Origin: DASZCR01 sp035942915 | Lineage (GTDB): Bacteria; Acidobacteriota; Blastocatellia; Pyrinomonadales; Pyrinomonadaceae | Assembly: GCA_035942915.1 (NCBI GenBank) | Contig: DASZCR010000200.1 | Location: 1 to 38,516 of the forward strand | Length of the DNA: 38,516 nucleotides | Reading direction: 5' to 3' | Part shown: positions 25,069-33,820 of the stretch, in pieces | Layout of the letters: every line of letters begins with the position of its first letter | Position numbering within the stretch: the first letter of the stretch is position 1 | Translations under genes and position numbers: made by a program | The notes under the pieces: model-generated | What the model was told of the DNA's origin: nothing | Databases searched by the model: none | The model's input: the letters and a program-made list of their open reading frames with translations, nothing else

Positions 25069-26454
25069 ATGTCTGTCATCCACGAAACACCCATCACCTT
25101 CGAGCAAATCGAGCAGAACTTCCGCGAGATAGCGCCGCCGCTGACGGTCGCCGAAGCCATCTTCGAGGCCAACCGCTGCGTCTACTGCTTCGACGCTCCC
25201 TGCACGCGCGCCTGTCCGACGCACATCGATGTGCCCTCGTTCATCAAGAAAATCGCCACCGGCAATCTGGTTGGCTCGGCGCGCGTCATCTTCGATGCCA
25301 ATCCCATCGGCGCTACCTGCGCGCGCGTCTGTCCCGTCGAGGTCTTGTGCGAGGGCGCGTGCGTCGAGAACACGCTGATGCAGAAGCCCATCGAGATTGG
25401 CCGTCTCCAACGCTTCGCCACCGACGCCGCATTGCAGGACGGCCGCGAACTGTTTCGCGCCGGAGAGCCGAACGGAAAATCCGTCGGCATCATCGGTTCA
25501 GGTCCGGCGGGACTCTCGTGCGCCGCTTATCTGGCGCGTCTCGGCTACAGCGTCACCGTTTACGAGAAGCGCGCGCTGCCGGGCGGACTCGACACCTACG
25601 GGATGGCCGAATACAAGATGACGCAGCGCACGTCGCTGGCAGAGACGGCGCTGGTCGAACGTCTCGGCGTCCGCTTCATCTGCGGCATGGAGGTCGGCCG
25701 CGACGTGTCCGTGCGCGACCTCGAAGCGGCGCACGATGCGGTCTTCCTCGGTGTCGGCCTCGGCGCGACGACGCGTCTGAACGTTCCCGGCGAAGACCTG
25801 CGCGGCGTCTACGACGCGCTCGACTTCATCGAACGGATTAAGACGCGCGAGTGGCGCAGCGTCCACGTCGGCCGCACGGTCGTCGTCATCGGCGCGGGCA
25901 ACACGGCCGTCGATGCGGCGACACAGGCGCGACGACTCGGCGCCGAACGCGTCTTGATGGTCTATCGTCGCAGCCAACGCGAAATGCCCGCTTACGCTTA
26001 CGAGTACGAGTTGGCGAAGGCGGATGCGGTCGAGTTCCGCTGGCAGACCGCGCCGGTCGAAATCCTTGCGGACGAAAGCGGCCAGCGCGTCGCGGGCTTG
26101 CGTTGCGTGCGGATGGAGTTGGGAGAGGCCGACGCTTCGGGTCGCCGCACGGCGCGCCCTGTCGCCGGTTCGGAGTTCGAGATTCCTTGCGACATGGTCA
26201 TCAAGGCGCTCGGACAGCAGAAGATGAGAGCCTTCGTCGAGAGCATCGAGGGCGTTGAGACGGACGAGGCGGGGCGCGTCAGAGTCGATGCGCGAACGAT
26301 GCGGACGGGCAATCCGAAATTCTTCGCCGGGGGCGACTGCGTCAACGGCGGGCGCGAGGCCGTCGATGCCGCGCAGATGGGCAAGCACGCCGCAGAGGGC
26401 ATCCACGAATCTCTCACCGGCGAGCGCGTGAGCTTCGCCGGAACGAGTATTTAG
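25069..26454 (+). CDS. preT: Dihydropyrimidine dehydrogenase, flavin/NAD(P)H subunit PreT
   Basis: A 461-residue electron-input subunit. The N-terminal part binds two Fe-S clusters (Cys37, 40, 45, 49 and Cys84, 88, 94, 98), matching the N-terminus of eukaryotic DPD. An FAD site IIGSGPAGLS (141-150), an NAD(P) site VVIGAGNTAVDAA and the closing GGDCVNGG motif follow. It takes electrons from NAD(P)H and passes them to PreA. The ATG at 25069 follows AGGAGC by only one base, which is too close for a normal ribosome-binding site; a TTG at 25033 is a possible alternative. PreA follows after 114 bases. Confidence 0.9.
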   Translation: MSVIHETPITFEQIEQNFREIAPPLTVAEAIFEANRCVYCFDAPCTRACPTHIDVPSFIKKIATGNLVGSARVIFDANPIGATCARVCPVEVLCEGACVENTLMQKPIEIGRLQRFATDAALQDGRELFRAGEPNGKSVGIIGSGPAGLSCAAYLARLGYSVTVYEKRALPGGLDTYGMAEYKMTQRTSLAETALVERLGVRFICGMEVGRDVSVRDLEAAHDAVFLGVGLGATTRLNVPGEDLRGVYDALDFIERIKTREWRSVHVGRTVVVIGAGNTAVDAATQARRLGAERVLMVYRRSQREMPAYAYEYELAKADAVEFRWQTAPVEILADESGQRVAGLRCVRMELGEADASGRRTARPVAGSEFEIPCDMVIKALGQQKMRAFVESIEGVETDEAGRVRVDARTMRTGNPKFFAGGDCVNGGREAVDAAQMGKHAAEGIHESLTGERVSFAGTSI

Positions 26455-26568
26455 AGCATCTCTGAAAACAGTTCTTCGACTTCTGGTGCGGCCGCGCGCG
26501 AAAGCCGGTTTCACGCGCGAGGGTTGCGAAGAAGAAGGTTTGAGTGATTAAGATTCGGAGCGATAGTT

Positions 26569-27840
26569 ATGGCAGACCTGAGCGTTAATTTCGCGGGCAT
26601 CAAATCCCCCAACCCTTTCTGGCTCGCCTCCGCGCCGCCCACCAACATGGGTTCGATGGTCGAGCGCGCCTTCGATGCCGGTTGGGGCGGCGCAGTCTGG
26701 AAGACCCTCGGCGAGCCGATTCGCAACGTCTGCTCGCGTCTCGGCTCCATCGACAGCGGCCCGCAGCGCATGCTCGGACTCAACAACATCGAACTCATCA
26801 CAGACCGCCCGCTCGAAGTCAACCTGCGCGAGATACGCGAGTGCAAGCGCAAGTATCCGAAACACGCTTTGATTGTGTCGCTGATGGTCGAATCGCGCCG
26901 CGAGGCGTGGCACGAGATTGCCAAGCGCGTCGAAGACACGGGCGCTGACGGCGTCGAGTTGAACTTCGGCTGCCCGCACGGGATGAGCGAGCGCGGCATG
27001 GGTTCGGCGATGGGACAAGTTCCCGAATATACCTGCATGGTGACCGAGTGGGTCAAGGAAGCGACGACGCTTCCCGTCATCGTCAAGCTGACGCCGAACG
27101 TCACGAGCATCACGCCGCCCGGCCGCGCCGCAGTCAATGGCGGAGCCGACGCGCTCTCGCTTATCAACACCATCAACTCGGTCGTCGGCGTTGACCTCGA
27201 CACGATGATTCCGCACCCGAACGTCAACGGGATGGCCGCGCACGGCGGCTACTGCGGCCCGGCCGTCAAACCGATTGCGCTCAACATGGTCTCGGAACTG
27301 GCGCGCGACCCGGCGATAAGCGTGCCTATCAGCGGCATCGGCGGCATCTCGAACTGGCGCGACGCGGCCGAATTCCTGCTCCTCGGCGCGACCACCGTGC
27401 AGGTCTGCACGGCCGTCATGCACTACGGTTATCGCATCGTCGAAGACATGATTGACGGACTCTCGAACTACCTCGACGAGAAGGGCTTCCCCACCGTGCG
27501 CGACCTCATCGGCCGCAGCGTCTCGCGCATCACGGACTGGGGCAATCTCGACCTCAACTACAAGACGGTCGCGCGCATCGACCACTCGAAATGCATCCAG
27601 TGCAACCTCTGCCACGTCGCCTGCGAGGACGGCGCGCACCAATGCATCCCGCTCGTCCAGATGAACGGCACGCGCTTCCCCGTCGTTGACGAGGCCGAGT
27701 GCGTCGGCTGCAATCTCTGCTATCTCGTCTGCCCCTCGCCCGGCTGCATCTCGATGGTGCGCCTCGACGACGGCACGTCTCCGCTCACGTGGCGCGAACT
27801 GACTTCACGCCCCGCCGAGACGATGACGGGCGACCAATGA
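26569..27840 (+). CDS. preA: Dihydropyrimidine dehydrogenase, catalytic subunit PreA
   Basis: A 423-residue protein with a DHOD-like FMN barrel and a C-terminal double [4Fe-4S] ferredoxin. NFGCPHGMSERGMG (132-145) matches the active-site loop of DPD, with Cys135 at the place of the general acid Cys671. The start SAPPTNMG and ISGIGGISNWRDAAEF are typical FMN-binding parts. The ferredoxin motifs are CIQCNLCHVAC and CVGCNLCYLVC near the end. It reduces uracil and thymine to the 5,6-dihydro forms using electrons from PreT. A hairpin-forming segment lies in the gap before it (26493-26519), without a T run. Confidence 0.92.
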   Translation: MADLSVNFAGIKSPNPFWLASAPPTNMGSMVERAFDAGWGGAVWKTLGEPIRNVCSRLGSIDSGPQRMLGLNNIELITDRPLEVNLREIRECKRKYPKHALIVSLMVESRREAWHEIAKRVEDTGADGVELNFGCPHGMSERGMGSAMGQVPEYTCMVTEWVKEATTLPVIVKLTPNVTSITPPGRAAVNGGADALSLINTINSVVGVDLDTMIPHPNVNGMAAHGGYCGPAVKPIALNMVSELARDPAISVPISGIGGISNWRDAAEFLLLGATTVQVCTAVMHYGYRIVEDMIDGLSNYLDEKGFPTVRDLIGRSVSRITDWGNLDLNYKTVARIDHSKCIQCNLCHVACEDGAHQCIPLVQMNGTRFPVVDEAECVGCNLCYLVCPSPGCISMVRLDDGTSPLTWRELTSRPAETMTGDQ

Positions 27841-27885
27841 CCCTCACACGACAGACTCGCCACCTCACACTCAGACGCGGAAAGT

Positions 27886-29394
27886 ATGGCCGACAAACAA
27901 CCCACGCCGCTCGCCTTCATGAGCTACGTCCGCTTCGACGACGAGCATGAGAACGGCCGCCTCACGCAGTTTCGCACACGCCTGAGCGGCGAAGTGCGGA
28001 TGCAGACGGGCGATGACTTCGCGATTTTCCAAGACCGCAACGATATTCAGTGGGGTCAGAACTGGAAGCAGCGCATCGAAGAGTCGCTCGACTCCGTGAC
28101 CTTTCTGATTCCCATCATCACCCCCAACTTCTTCAACAGCCCGGCCTGCCGCGAAGAGTTGGAGAAGTTCCTCGAACGCGAAAGGGTGCTCAAACGCAAT
28201 GACCTCATCCTTCCCGTCTACTACGTCGGCAGCAAGGTCTTGGACGAAGAGTCGAAACGCGCACAGGATAAACTCGCGCAGGAGATAGCCAAACATCAGT
28301 ACGCAGACTGGCGCGAACTGCGCTTCGAGCCTTTCACCTCGCCGCAGGTCGGCAAAACCCTCGCCCAACTCGCCATCCAAATCCGCGACGCACTCGAACG
28401 CGCCAACACGTCCGCCAAAACGGCCGCCAAACGCGCCGAGACGAGAAAGCGTGCATCGTCCAGAACCCAATCCAAAGCCGGTCTCGCACGCTCTCCCGTC
28501 GGCGAACAGGTCGGCCAGCGGCCGCAACCTTCCGGGTCGTTGAAAGGCAGCGAGACCGCGCGCCCGTCCGGTAAAACCGAGCCGACCACATTGGTTGTTG
28601 ACCGGATGCACCGTGGAGATTTCGCGACGATTACGGAGGCCATCGCCGCAGCCGAGGCGGGCTACAGGATTCTCGTCCGTCCCGGCCTTTATCAGGAAGG
28701 GCTGTTGATTGATAAGCCGTTAGAGATAATCGGCGCGGGCAACGCGGCCGATGTCGTGATTCAGGCGACAGGCCAAAACGCCGTGCTGTTCAAAGCAACG
28801 ATGGGACGCATCTCCAATCTTTCCCTGCGCCAGTCGGGACGAGGGACGTGGCAGTGCGTAGACATTACGCAGGGACGTTTGGAACTTGAGGGCTGCGACC
28901 TCACGAGCGAAAGCGGCTCGTGTCTTGCCATCCACGACGGGGCCGACCCGCGCATCATGCGTAATCGCATCCACGACGGACAATCCAGCGGCGTCTACGT
29001 CTACGCCAGCGGTCTCGGCACGCTCGAAGACAATGACATCTTCGGCAACGCTCTGTCCAACGTCTCGATTAAGTCGAACGGCAATCCGACGCTGCGGCGC
29101 AATCGCATCCACGACAGCAAACAGAACGGCGTGATGGTCTACGAAAATGGTCAGGGCACGCTCGAAAACAACGACATCTTCGGCAACGGTTATTCAGGCA
29201 TTGAAATCCGAGAACACGGCAACTCAACTGTCAGGAATAACCGCATCAAGAAAAATGCCTTTTACGGCATCACCATTCGCACGACCGGCGGCGGCACTTT
29301 TGAAGACAACGATGTGCGAGATAACAGGATTAGCGCGTTCTGGACTTCCGAAGACAGCATGGAGCAGGTCAAGCGTGCGCGCAATCAGGAGTAG
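27886..29394 (+). CDS. TIR domain fused to a right-handed parallel beta-helix
   Basis: A 502-residue two-domain protein. Residues 8-170 form a TIR-like domain: strand A AFMSYVRFDDEH (10-21), BB-loop region around QDRNDIQWG, and the helix with S85-x2-C88-x2-E91-L92, where TIR NADases carry their catalytic Glu. A basic Lys/Arg/Ala/Ser linker (about 175-235) follows. Residues about 245-490 form a beta-helix of the NosD/pectate-lyase-like fold with Asn-ladder rungs such as NRIHD and NDIFGN, repeating every 46 residues. No signal peptide or membrane helix is visible, so it is probably cytoplasmic. It lies 45 bases after preA. A defence or signalling role is inferred from the TIR family; the beta-helix may be sensor or scaffold. 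Confidence 0.85.
   Translation: MADKQPTPLAFMSYVRFDDEHENGRLTQFRTRLSGEVRMQTGDDFAIFQDRNDIQWGQNWKQRIEESLDSVTFLIPIITPNFFNSPACREELEKFLERERVLKRNDLILPVYYVGSKVLDEESKRAQDKLAQEIAKHQYADWRELRFEPFTSPQVGKTLAQLAIQIRDALERANTSAKTAAKRAETRKRASSRTQSKAGLARSPVGEQVGQRPQPSGSLKGSETARPSGKTEPTTLVVDRMHRGDFATITEAIAAAEAGYRILVRPGLYQEGLLIDKPLEIIGAGNAADVVIQATGQNAVLFKATMGRISNLSLRQSGRGTWQCVDITQGRLELEGCDLTSESGSCLAIHDGADPRIMRNRIHDGQSSGVYVYASGLGTLEDNDIFGNALSNVSIKSNGNPTLRRNRIHDSKQNGVMVYENGQGTLENNDIFGNGYSGIEIREHGNSTVRNNRIKKNAFYGITIRTTGGGTFEDNDVRDNRISAFWTSEDSMEQVKRARNQE
28963..29250 (+). repeat. 138-base internal repeats encoding beta-helix rungs
   Basis: Inside the TIR/beta-helix gene AATCGCATCCACGAC occurs at 28963 and again at 29101, and AACCGCATC follows at 29239. 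GGCACGCTCGAA occurs at 29017 and 29155. All are spaced by exactly 138 bases (46 codons, two rungs). Similarity at DNA level suggests recent tandem growth of the helix. Confidence 0.8.
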
Positions 29395-29432
29395 GCGTCC
29401 GAGTTTGTCGGCGTGTTTATGAGAGGGGCGCA

Positions 29433-30665
29433 CTAGGCGGGGTCGCAGGCGTGCGCGGGGGTTTCGTCGAGCGCGGCGCGCGGGTCGAAGAGGAGGCGTT
29501 CGAGCCGCTGCGTGCGCAGGCCGTAGAAGTTTTTCAGGTCGCGGAACTGCCGGAGAGCCTCCTCGTTAAATGACGCGCGCGGACGCCTGACACCCGTCAG
29601 CATGACGTTCTTGGCCGTGTGCTCGGTCGAGATGAACTCGAAGACTTTGGTCGCGTAGCCCGTGTATTCAAGCAGCAGCGCGCGCAAAGCGTCCGTCAGC
29701 ATCTCTGCCTGACGTTCGAGCAGGATGCCGTGACGCAGCACGGGGCGCAGCACCTCCGGCGCTTCTATCTGCGGCCTCACTTCCTTGTGACAACACGGCG
29801 CGCAGATGACGATTGACGCGGCGGCACTGATGCCTTTGAAGAGCGCGTCGTCGGTCGCCGTGTCGCAGGCGTGGAGCGCGATGAGGATGTCGGTGCTCTC
29901 GTCTTCCGTCGAGAAATCGTCGATGTAGCCCTGCCGGAACTGCAAACGCTCGAAGCCCGCCTCGACCGCCACGCGGTTGCACAACTCGACCAACTCGGCG
30001 CGCGCTTCGACGCCTGTAACGTGCGCCTGCAAGCCCAGCCCCCGATTGAGATAATCGTAGACGGCAAACGTCAGGTAGCCTTTGCCTGAACCCATGTCAA
30101 CGACCGAGAGGGTCGGCTGCGAGGCGAGCGCGGAGGAGGCATGGAGACCGGCGACGATTTCGACGAATCTGTTTATCTGTCGAAACTTGTCGCTCATCGA
30201 GGCGCGCACCTCGCTGCGCTCGTTCGTGACACCGAGCGCACGCAGGTAGACGTTGTTTTCAGGTTCGATGAAGCGACGCTTCCGCTGGTCGTGCGTCGCC
30301 ACCGGGCGCGACTTGAAGGAAGGCTCGGCCGCGATGAGACGCGGCTTGAGTTTCCTGTTGTATTCGAGTTGGAGGTTGCGCTTGAGCGTAAAGAGATGCC
30401 CACTCAGGAAGGAGACGCCGAGCAGGCGGCGCAGTTCGTCGCGGCCTTCGTCGTGCGTGTAGTTCTTCGTCGTGTCTTTCGTGCGAAAGCGATAGAGGAA
30501 AGAGAGCCGCGCCTGACCTTTTATCTCGACCGGCCGGACATAAACGTTCTTCAACTCCACGTCGGCCGCGCCGCGATACTTGCCGAGCGTGAGTTTGACG
30601 AAAGAGCCATCGCCCAAACTCTCCTCGAAGGCTCTGAAAAAATCCTCTGCGTCCGAATCTGCCAT
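29433..30665 (-). CDS. SAM-dependent methyltransferase, METTL25/RRNAD1-like
   Basis: A 410-residue protein. The C-terminal half has a class I methyltransferase core: motif I VVDMGSGKGYLTFAVYD, then GVEAR, then LIALHACDTATDDAL and the cysteine-rich ICAPCCHKE. This set is that of the METTL25/RRNAD1 group (Methyltransf_32), whose bacterial members have no settled substrate. The N-terminal half (about 130 residues) is unrecognised and includes basic segments that could bind nucleic acid. I chose the ATG at 30665; an upstream GTG at 30716 remains open in frame. It is the last gene of the minus-strand run, 73 bases after the NAD(P)HX dehydratase. Confidence 0.8.
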   Translation of the reverse strand: MADSDAEDFFRAFEESLGDGSFVKLTLGKYRGAADVELKNVYVRPVEIKGQARLSFLYRFRTKDTTKNYTHDEGRDELRRLLGVSFLSGHLFTLKRNLQLEYNRKLKPRLIAAEPSFKSRPVATHDQRKRRFIEPENNVYLRALGVTNERSEVRASMSDKFRQINRFVEIVAGLHASSALASQPTLSVVDMGSGKGYLTFAVYDYLNRGLGLQAHVTGVEARAELVELCNRVAVEAGFERLQFRQGYIDDFSTEDESTDILIALHACDTATDDALFKGISAAASIVICAPCCHKEVRPQIEAPEVLRPVLRHGILLERQAEMLTDALRALLLEYTGYATKVFEFISTEHTAKNVMLTGVRRPRASFNEEALRQFRDLKNFYGLRTQRLERLLFDPRAALDETPAHACDPA

Positions 30666-30738
30666 CACGAAAATTCTTATCGTCTGCGCGCGCCCTGCGT
30701 GCGAACTCAATCGCACGCGCGAGGCGCAAACTAATCCG

Positions 30739-31659
30739 TTATTTTCCTTTAGCCGTCAGTTCACGCATGAGCGGCGGAATCTCTGCGAGCAGTTCGCGTG
30801 CGAGGAAGCCGAGTCGCCCGATGCGGCGTGCGAGGCGGTCGCCCGCGCGTGCGTGCAGGTGTACGCCCCAGACTGTCGCCGCGAGCGGACGCGCGCCGCG
30901 CGCCGCCAGTCCCGCGACGATGCCTGAGAGCGTGTCGCCCGAACCGGAGGTGGCGAGGCCGACGTTGCCCGCGCGGTTGCAGTAAACCTGCGACCCCGGC
31001 GCGGCGATAAAGGTCTCGCGTCCCTTGAAGGCGACGACCGCTCGCAACTCGCCCGCCGTCTTCTCGGCCGCTTCGGCCGCTCCGGCCGCGAGCACCTCCC
31101 TCTCCAGACCGCAAATCTTCGCCATCTCGCCCGCGTGCGGCGTCACCACCGCGTTACCGCGCAGACCGTGTAGCAGGTCTGACTTCGCCGCCAGACAACC
31201 GAGCGCGCCCGCGTCGAGCACGACGACCGCGCCGCTTCCGAGACGCGGTAGCAGTGTCTCGGCGAATCGCGTGATGGAGTCGTCGTCAATCATCCCCGGC
31301 CCGATGACGACCGATTGTGCGCTGGCGGCCAACTCGGCTATCCGCGCGGCTGACGCGCTTGAGATGCCGCCCCGTTTCGTCTCCGGCAGGGCGAAGACCC
31401 TGCCTTCGGGGACGTTTGCGCCGACGTGCGGCGCGACGCTTTTGACGGTTGCAATCTGAATCTTCCCCGCGCCCGCGCGCAGTGCGGCGACGGCCGAGAG
31501 GATGACCGCGCCGGGCATCTCTGCCGAGCCGCCGACGACGAGCACGCGTCCGCGCTCCTCTTTGTCGTCATCCTCCGCAGGCTGCGGCAAAGGCAGACGC
31601 GCCAGAACTTTCGGCGTGATGACGGCGACCGACGACTTCGCGCGCGACTCTTTGGGCAT
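30739..31659 (-). CDS. nnrD: ADP-dependent NAD(P)H-hydrate dehydratase
   Basis: A 306-residue ribokinase-like enzyme that repairs damaged NAD(P)HX using ADP. It shows the N-terminal VLVVGGSAEMPGA, VVIGPGM, VVTPHAGEM, and the nucleotide motif NVGLATSGSGDTLSGIVAGL. It corresponds to the C-terminal half of bifunctional Nnr proteins; no epimerase (NnrE) domain is attached or seen nearby. GAGG lies just before the ATG at 31659. A GTG at 31671 overlapping the upstream stop by four bases is the alternative. Coupled to the histidine phosphatase gene. Confidence 0.88.
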   Translation of the reverse strand: MPKESRAKSSVAVITPKVLARLPLPQPAEDDDKEERGRVLVVGGSAEMPGAVILSAVAALRAGAGKIQIATVKSVAPHVGANVPEGRVFALPETKRGGISSASAARIAELAASAQSVVIGPGMIDDDSITRFAETLLPRLGSGAVVVLDAGALGCLAAKSDLLHGLRGNAVVTPHAGEMAKICGLEREVLAAGAAEAAEKTAGELRAVVAFKGRETFIAAPGSQVYCNRAGNVGLATSGSGDTLSGIVAGLAARGARPLAATVWGVHLHARAGDRLARRIGRLGFLARELLAEIPPLMRELTAKGK

Positions 31660-31667
31660 CCCGCGCC

Positions 31668-32438
31668 TCACTTCGGAGCGACCGGCACGTCGCGGTCGGT
31701 CGTCACGCGTTCGCCCGCCTCTTCGACCGGCGCGCAGAAGTTGAAGAGACGCAGGGCGAGCTTTCCGTTCCTGCCGAGCGTGGGGTCAAACTCGTATGAG
31801 GTCACGGAACAGTTGGCAACGTCCACCTCTCTGTCGATGCTGAGAATCTGTTCTTCGGTCATGCGTTCGAGCAGGTAGCGAAAGCAGAAGACGACGACCG
31901 AGTGTGCGACGATAAGCACGCGCTCGCCCCTGTACTCGCGCGTGATGGTGTCAATCATGTTGCGCAGGCGCAGGATAACGTCGCACCAACTCTCGCCGCC
32001 CGGCGGACGATGATAGAACTTGCCGAGCGCGCGCCGCATCTCTGCCTGTTCCGGGTACTTGCCCTGAATACCGAACTTGGTCAGACGGTCGAGGATGCCG
32101 AACTCCTTTTCGCGCAGCCGCTCGTCGATGATGTAAGAGAGTTCTTCCGCGTCGAGTCCGGCCTCACGCAGAGCAATGTCGGCAGTCTCCCGCGCGCGGA
32201 CGTAAGGCGAGGTGAGGACGACGCTCGGCTTCTCCGTTTCAGACATCGAGCCGAACCAGCGACCGAGCGCGGCAGCCTGCCTTTCGCCGAGCGCAGAGAG
32301 CGGCACGTCTGCGTCGCGCGTGGCGATGTCAATCAGGGGCAACCCGGCGGCCTCAGCCGCGTCGCGCGCAACGTTACCGGCACTCTCGCCGTGTCGCACA
32401 ATCCAGATTACGTCCGGCCACTTCTGCCCGTCCCTCAC
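31668..32438 (-). CDS. Histidine phosphatase superfamily protein
   Basis: A 256-residue phosphoglycerate-mutase-like enzyme. The catalytic VRHGES (His16) is at the N-terminus and the second histidine lies in LIVAHSVVVFCFRYL. LTSPYVRARETADIAL supplies the second active-site arginine region. The C-terminal 50 residues beyond the fold (CSVTSYEFDPTLGRNGKL) suit a broad-specificity phosphatase. The substrate is unknown. The GTG start follows GGGGGAGAGG. It is translated just ahead of nnrD. Confidence 0.85.
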   Translation of the reverse strand: MRDGQKWPDVIWIVRHGESAGNVARDAAEAAGLPLIDIATRDADVPLSALGERQAAALGRWFGSMSETEKPSVVLTSPYVRARETADIALREAGLDAEELSYIIDERLREKEFGILDRLTKFGIQGKYPEQAEMRRALGKFYHRPPGGESWCDVILRLRNMIDTITREYRGERVLIVAHSVVVFCFRYLLERMTEEQILSIDREVDVANCSVTSYEFDPTLGRNGKLALRLFNFCAPVEEAGERVTTDRDVPVAPK

Positions 32439-32470
32439 GCGCCTCTCCCCCGTTCGCTGTTTGATGATTC

Positions 32471-33511
32471 CTAATGAGCCACGTCGTCAACCATCTCGTT
32501 GTTGCGCACGGCCGCGCGGTCGCCGAGCGTCGTCAGCAGCGACGGCGACAGCTCTGACTGGCTGTCTTTGCCCCGCGCGCGTCGGCGACCGATGCCGCCC
32601 GGCGCAGGCAGCAGACGATTGACGAGTTCGAGCAGGTCGGCCGTCACTTCCGGAAAGAGTTGCCGGAACTTGACGGCCAGCACGGCCTGTATCGTCAGTA
32701 TCACTTCGGCGTCGCCGCGCCGCGTGGCCGCGATAATCTGCCGCGCCGCGCGCTCGGCCTGTATCGAGGTGACCGGAAGTGCGTCGCTGATGCTGAACCA
32801 TGCGTACTCGGCGCGGTGTTGCCCTTTGAAGATGGCGTTGCGCGGGCTGCCCGTGCGCATCAGTCCGGGACAGACGGTTGTGACGACGATGCCATCCTTC
32901 GACAGTTCCGCGCGCAACGCTTCAGAGAGACCCGTCAGCGCAAACTTGCTCGCACTGTAAGGGACGAGATGCGGGATGCCGATTTTGCCGCCGATGGACG
33001 AGATGTTGACGATGCGCCCCTCGCCGCGTGCGCGCATCGCGGGCAGCACGGCGAGCGTCGCGTAGAGCGGACCCCAGAAGTGCGTCCGCATCGCTTCCTC
33101 GTAATCTGCCAGCGTCATCACTTCGACGGGGCCGACCTGAATCACGCCCGCGTTGTTGACGAGCACGTCTATTGCGCCGAAGTGCGAGGTGACAACCTCG
33201 ACCAACTCTTCGACCTGCGCGCGGTCGGTCACGTCGCACGGGAAGGCGAAGACTTCAGCGCCGCGCGCCGCCAAATCGTCGCGCGCGCGTTCCAACTCCA
33301 CGCGGTCGCGCGCGCAGATAGCCAGCCGCGCACCCTCTTTCGCCAACTCGCGCGCCAGCACCAGCCCAAGGCCGCGCGAACTGCCCGTTATGAGCACGGT
33401 CTTGCCGCGAAAATCGTATCCGCCGATGCGTCGCACGGCCGCGCGTGCGACGAAGAGCGCGCCGAGACCCGCCGCCGCCCACAACAAAGCATCCCTGTTC
33501 CCTTCCTTCAT
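32471..33511 (-). CDS. Membrane-anchored short-chain dehydrogenase/reductase
   Basis: A 346-residue classical SDR: cofactor loop TGSSRGLG (42-49), NNAG near 119-122, catalytic Ser172, Tyr185 and Lys189 (YSASK). An N-terminal hydrophobic segment (about 8-27) may anchor it in the membrane. The C-terminal 80 residues go beyond the usual fold and end in a charged, disordered tail. SDRs with this layout often act on lipids, ketones or sterol-like substrates; none can be assigned. It is followed after 32 bases by the histidine phosphatase gene. Confidence 0.85.
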   Translation of the reverse strand: MKEGNRDALLWAAAGLGALFVARAAVRRIGGYDFRGKTVLITGSSRGLGLVLARELAKEGARLAICARDRVELERARDDLAARGAEVFAFPCDVTDRAQVEELVEVVTSHFGAIDVLVNNAGVIQVGPVEVMTLADYEEAMRTHFWGPLYATLAVLPAMRARGEGRIVNISSIGGKIGIPHLVPYSASKFALTGLSEALRAELSKDGIVVTTVCPGLMRTGSPRNAIFKGQHRAEYAWFSISDALPVTSIQAERAARQIIAATRRGDAEVILTIQAVLAVKFRQLFPEVTADLLELVNRLLPAPGGIGRRRARGKDSQSELSPSLLTTLGDRAAVRNNEMVDDVAH

Positions 33512-33535
33512 CTCTTTCGCCCCCTTCTCAGAAAT

Positions 33536-33796
33536 TTACGCGCGCAGCAGAGACAGCAGAATCGTCAGCAGCACGGCCAACAGGATGCCCAATCCTAGTT
33601 TGAAATAACTGACGCGTGCGCGCGGCGCGAGCCAGAGAGTGACGAGCGCCGCAAAGAGGAACGCCAGCCCCGCCGCCGTCGGCGCATTCAGGCGCATCCG
33701 TAACAGGTTGAAGACGAGCGCCACGAACGGCGGCAGCACGGCCAGCGTCCAATCGGAACGCGCGCCCTTTCTGCCTTCCCGACCCGGCCACGACAT
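33536..33796 (-). CDS. Small integral membrane protein, unknown function
   Basis: An 86-residue protein with a basic, soluble N-terminus and two to three hydrophobic helices (about 17-33, 40-56 and 64-84). I chose the ATG at 33796 because GGAGGG lies five bases before it; the TTG just upstream is less likely. It lies 24 bases after the exonuclease gene and 24 bases before the SDR gene, hence probably one transcript. A second frame over the same bases is open but lacks such a site. Confidence 0.65.
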   Translation of the reverse strand: MSWPGREGRKGARSDWTLAVLPPFVALVFNLLRMRLNAPTAAGLAFLFAALVTLWLAPRARVSYFKLGLGILLAVLLTILLSLLRA

Positions 33797-33820
33797 CAAA
33801 ACCCTCCGCTTCCTAGTCGC

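Noticed and set aside
26493..26519. Hairpin between preT and preA as a terminator
   Set aside because: CGCGCG arms can pair, but there is no T run and the stem has a bulge; such pairings are frequent at this GC content.
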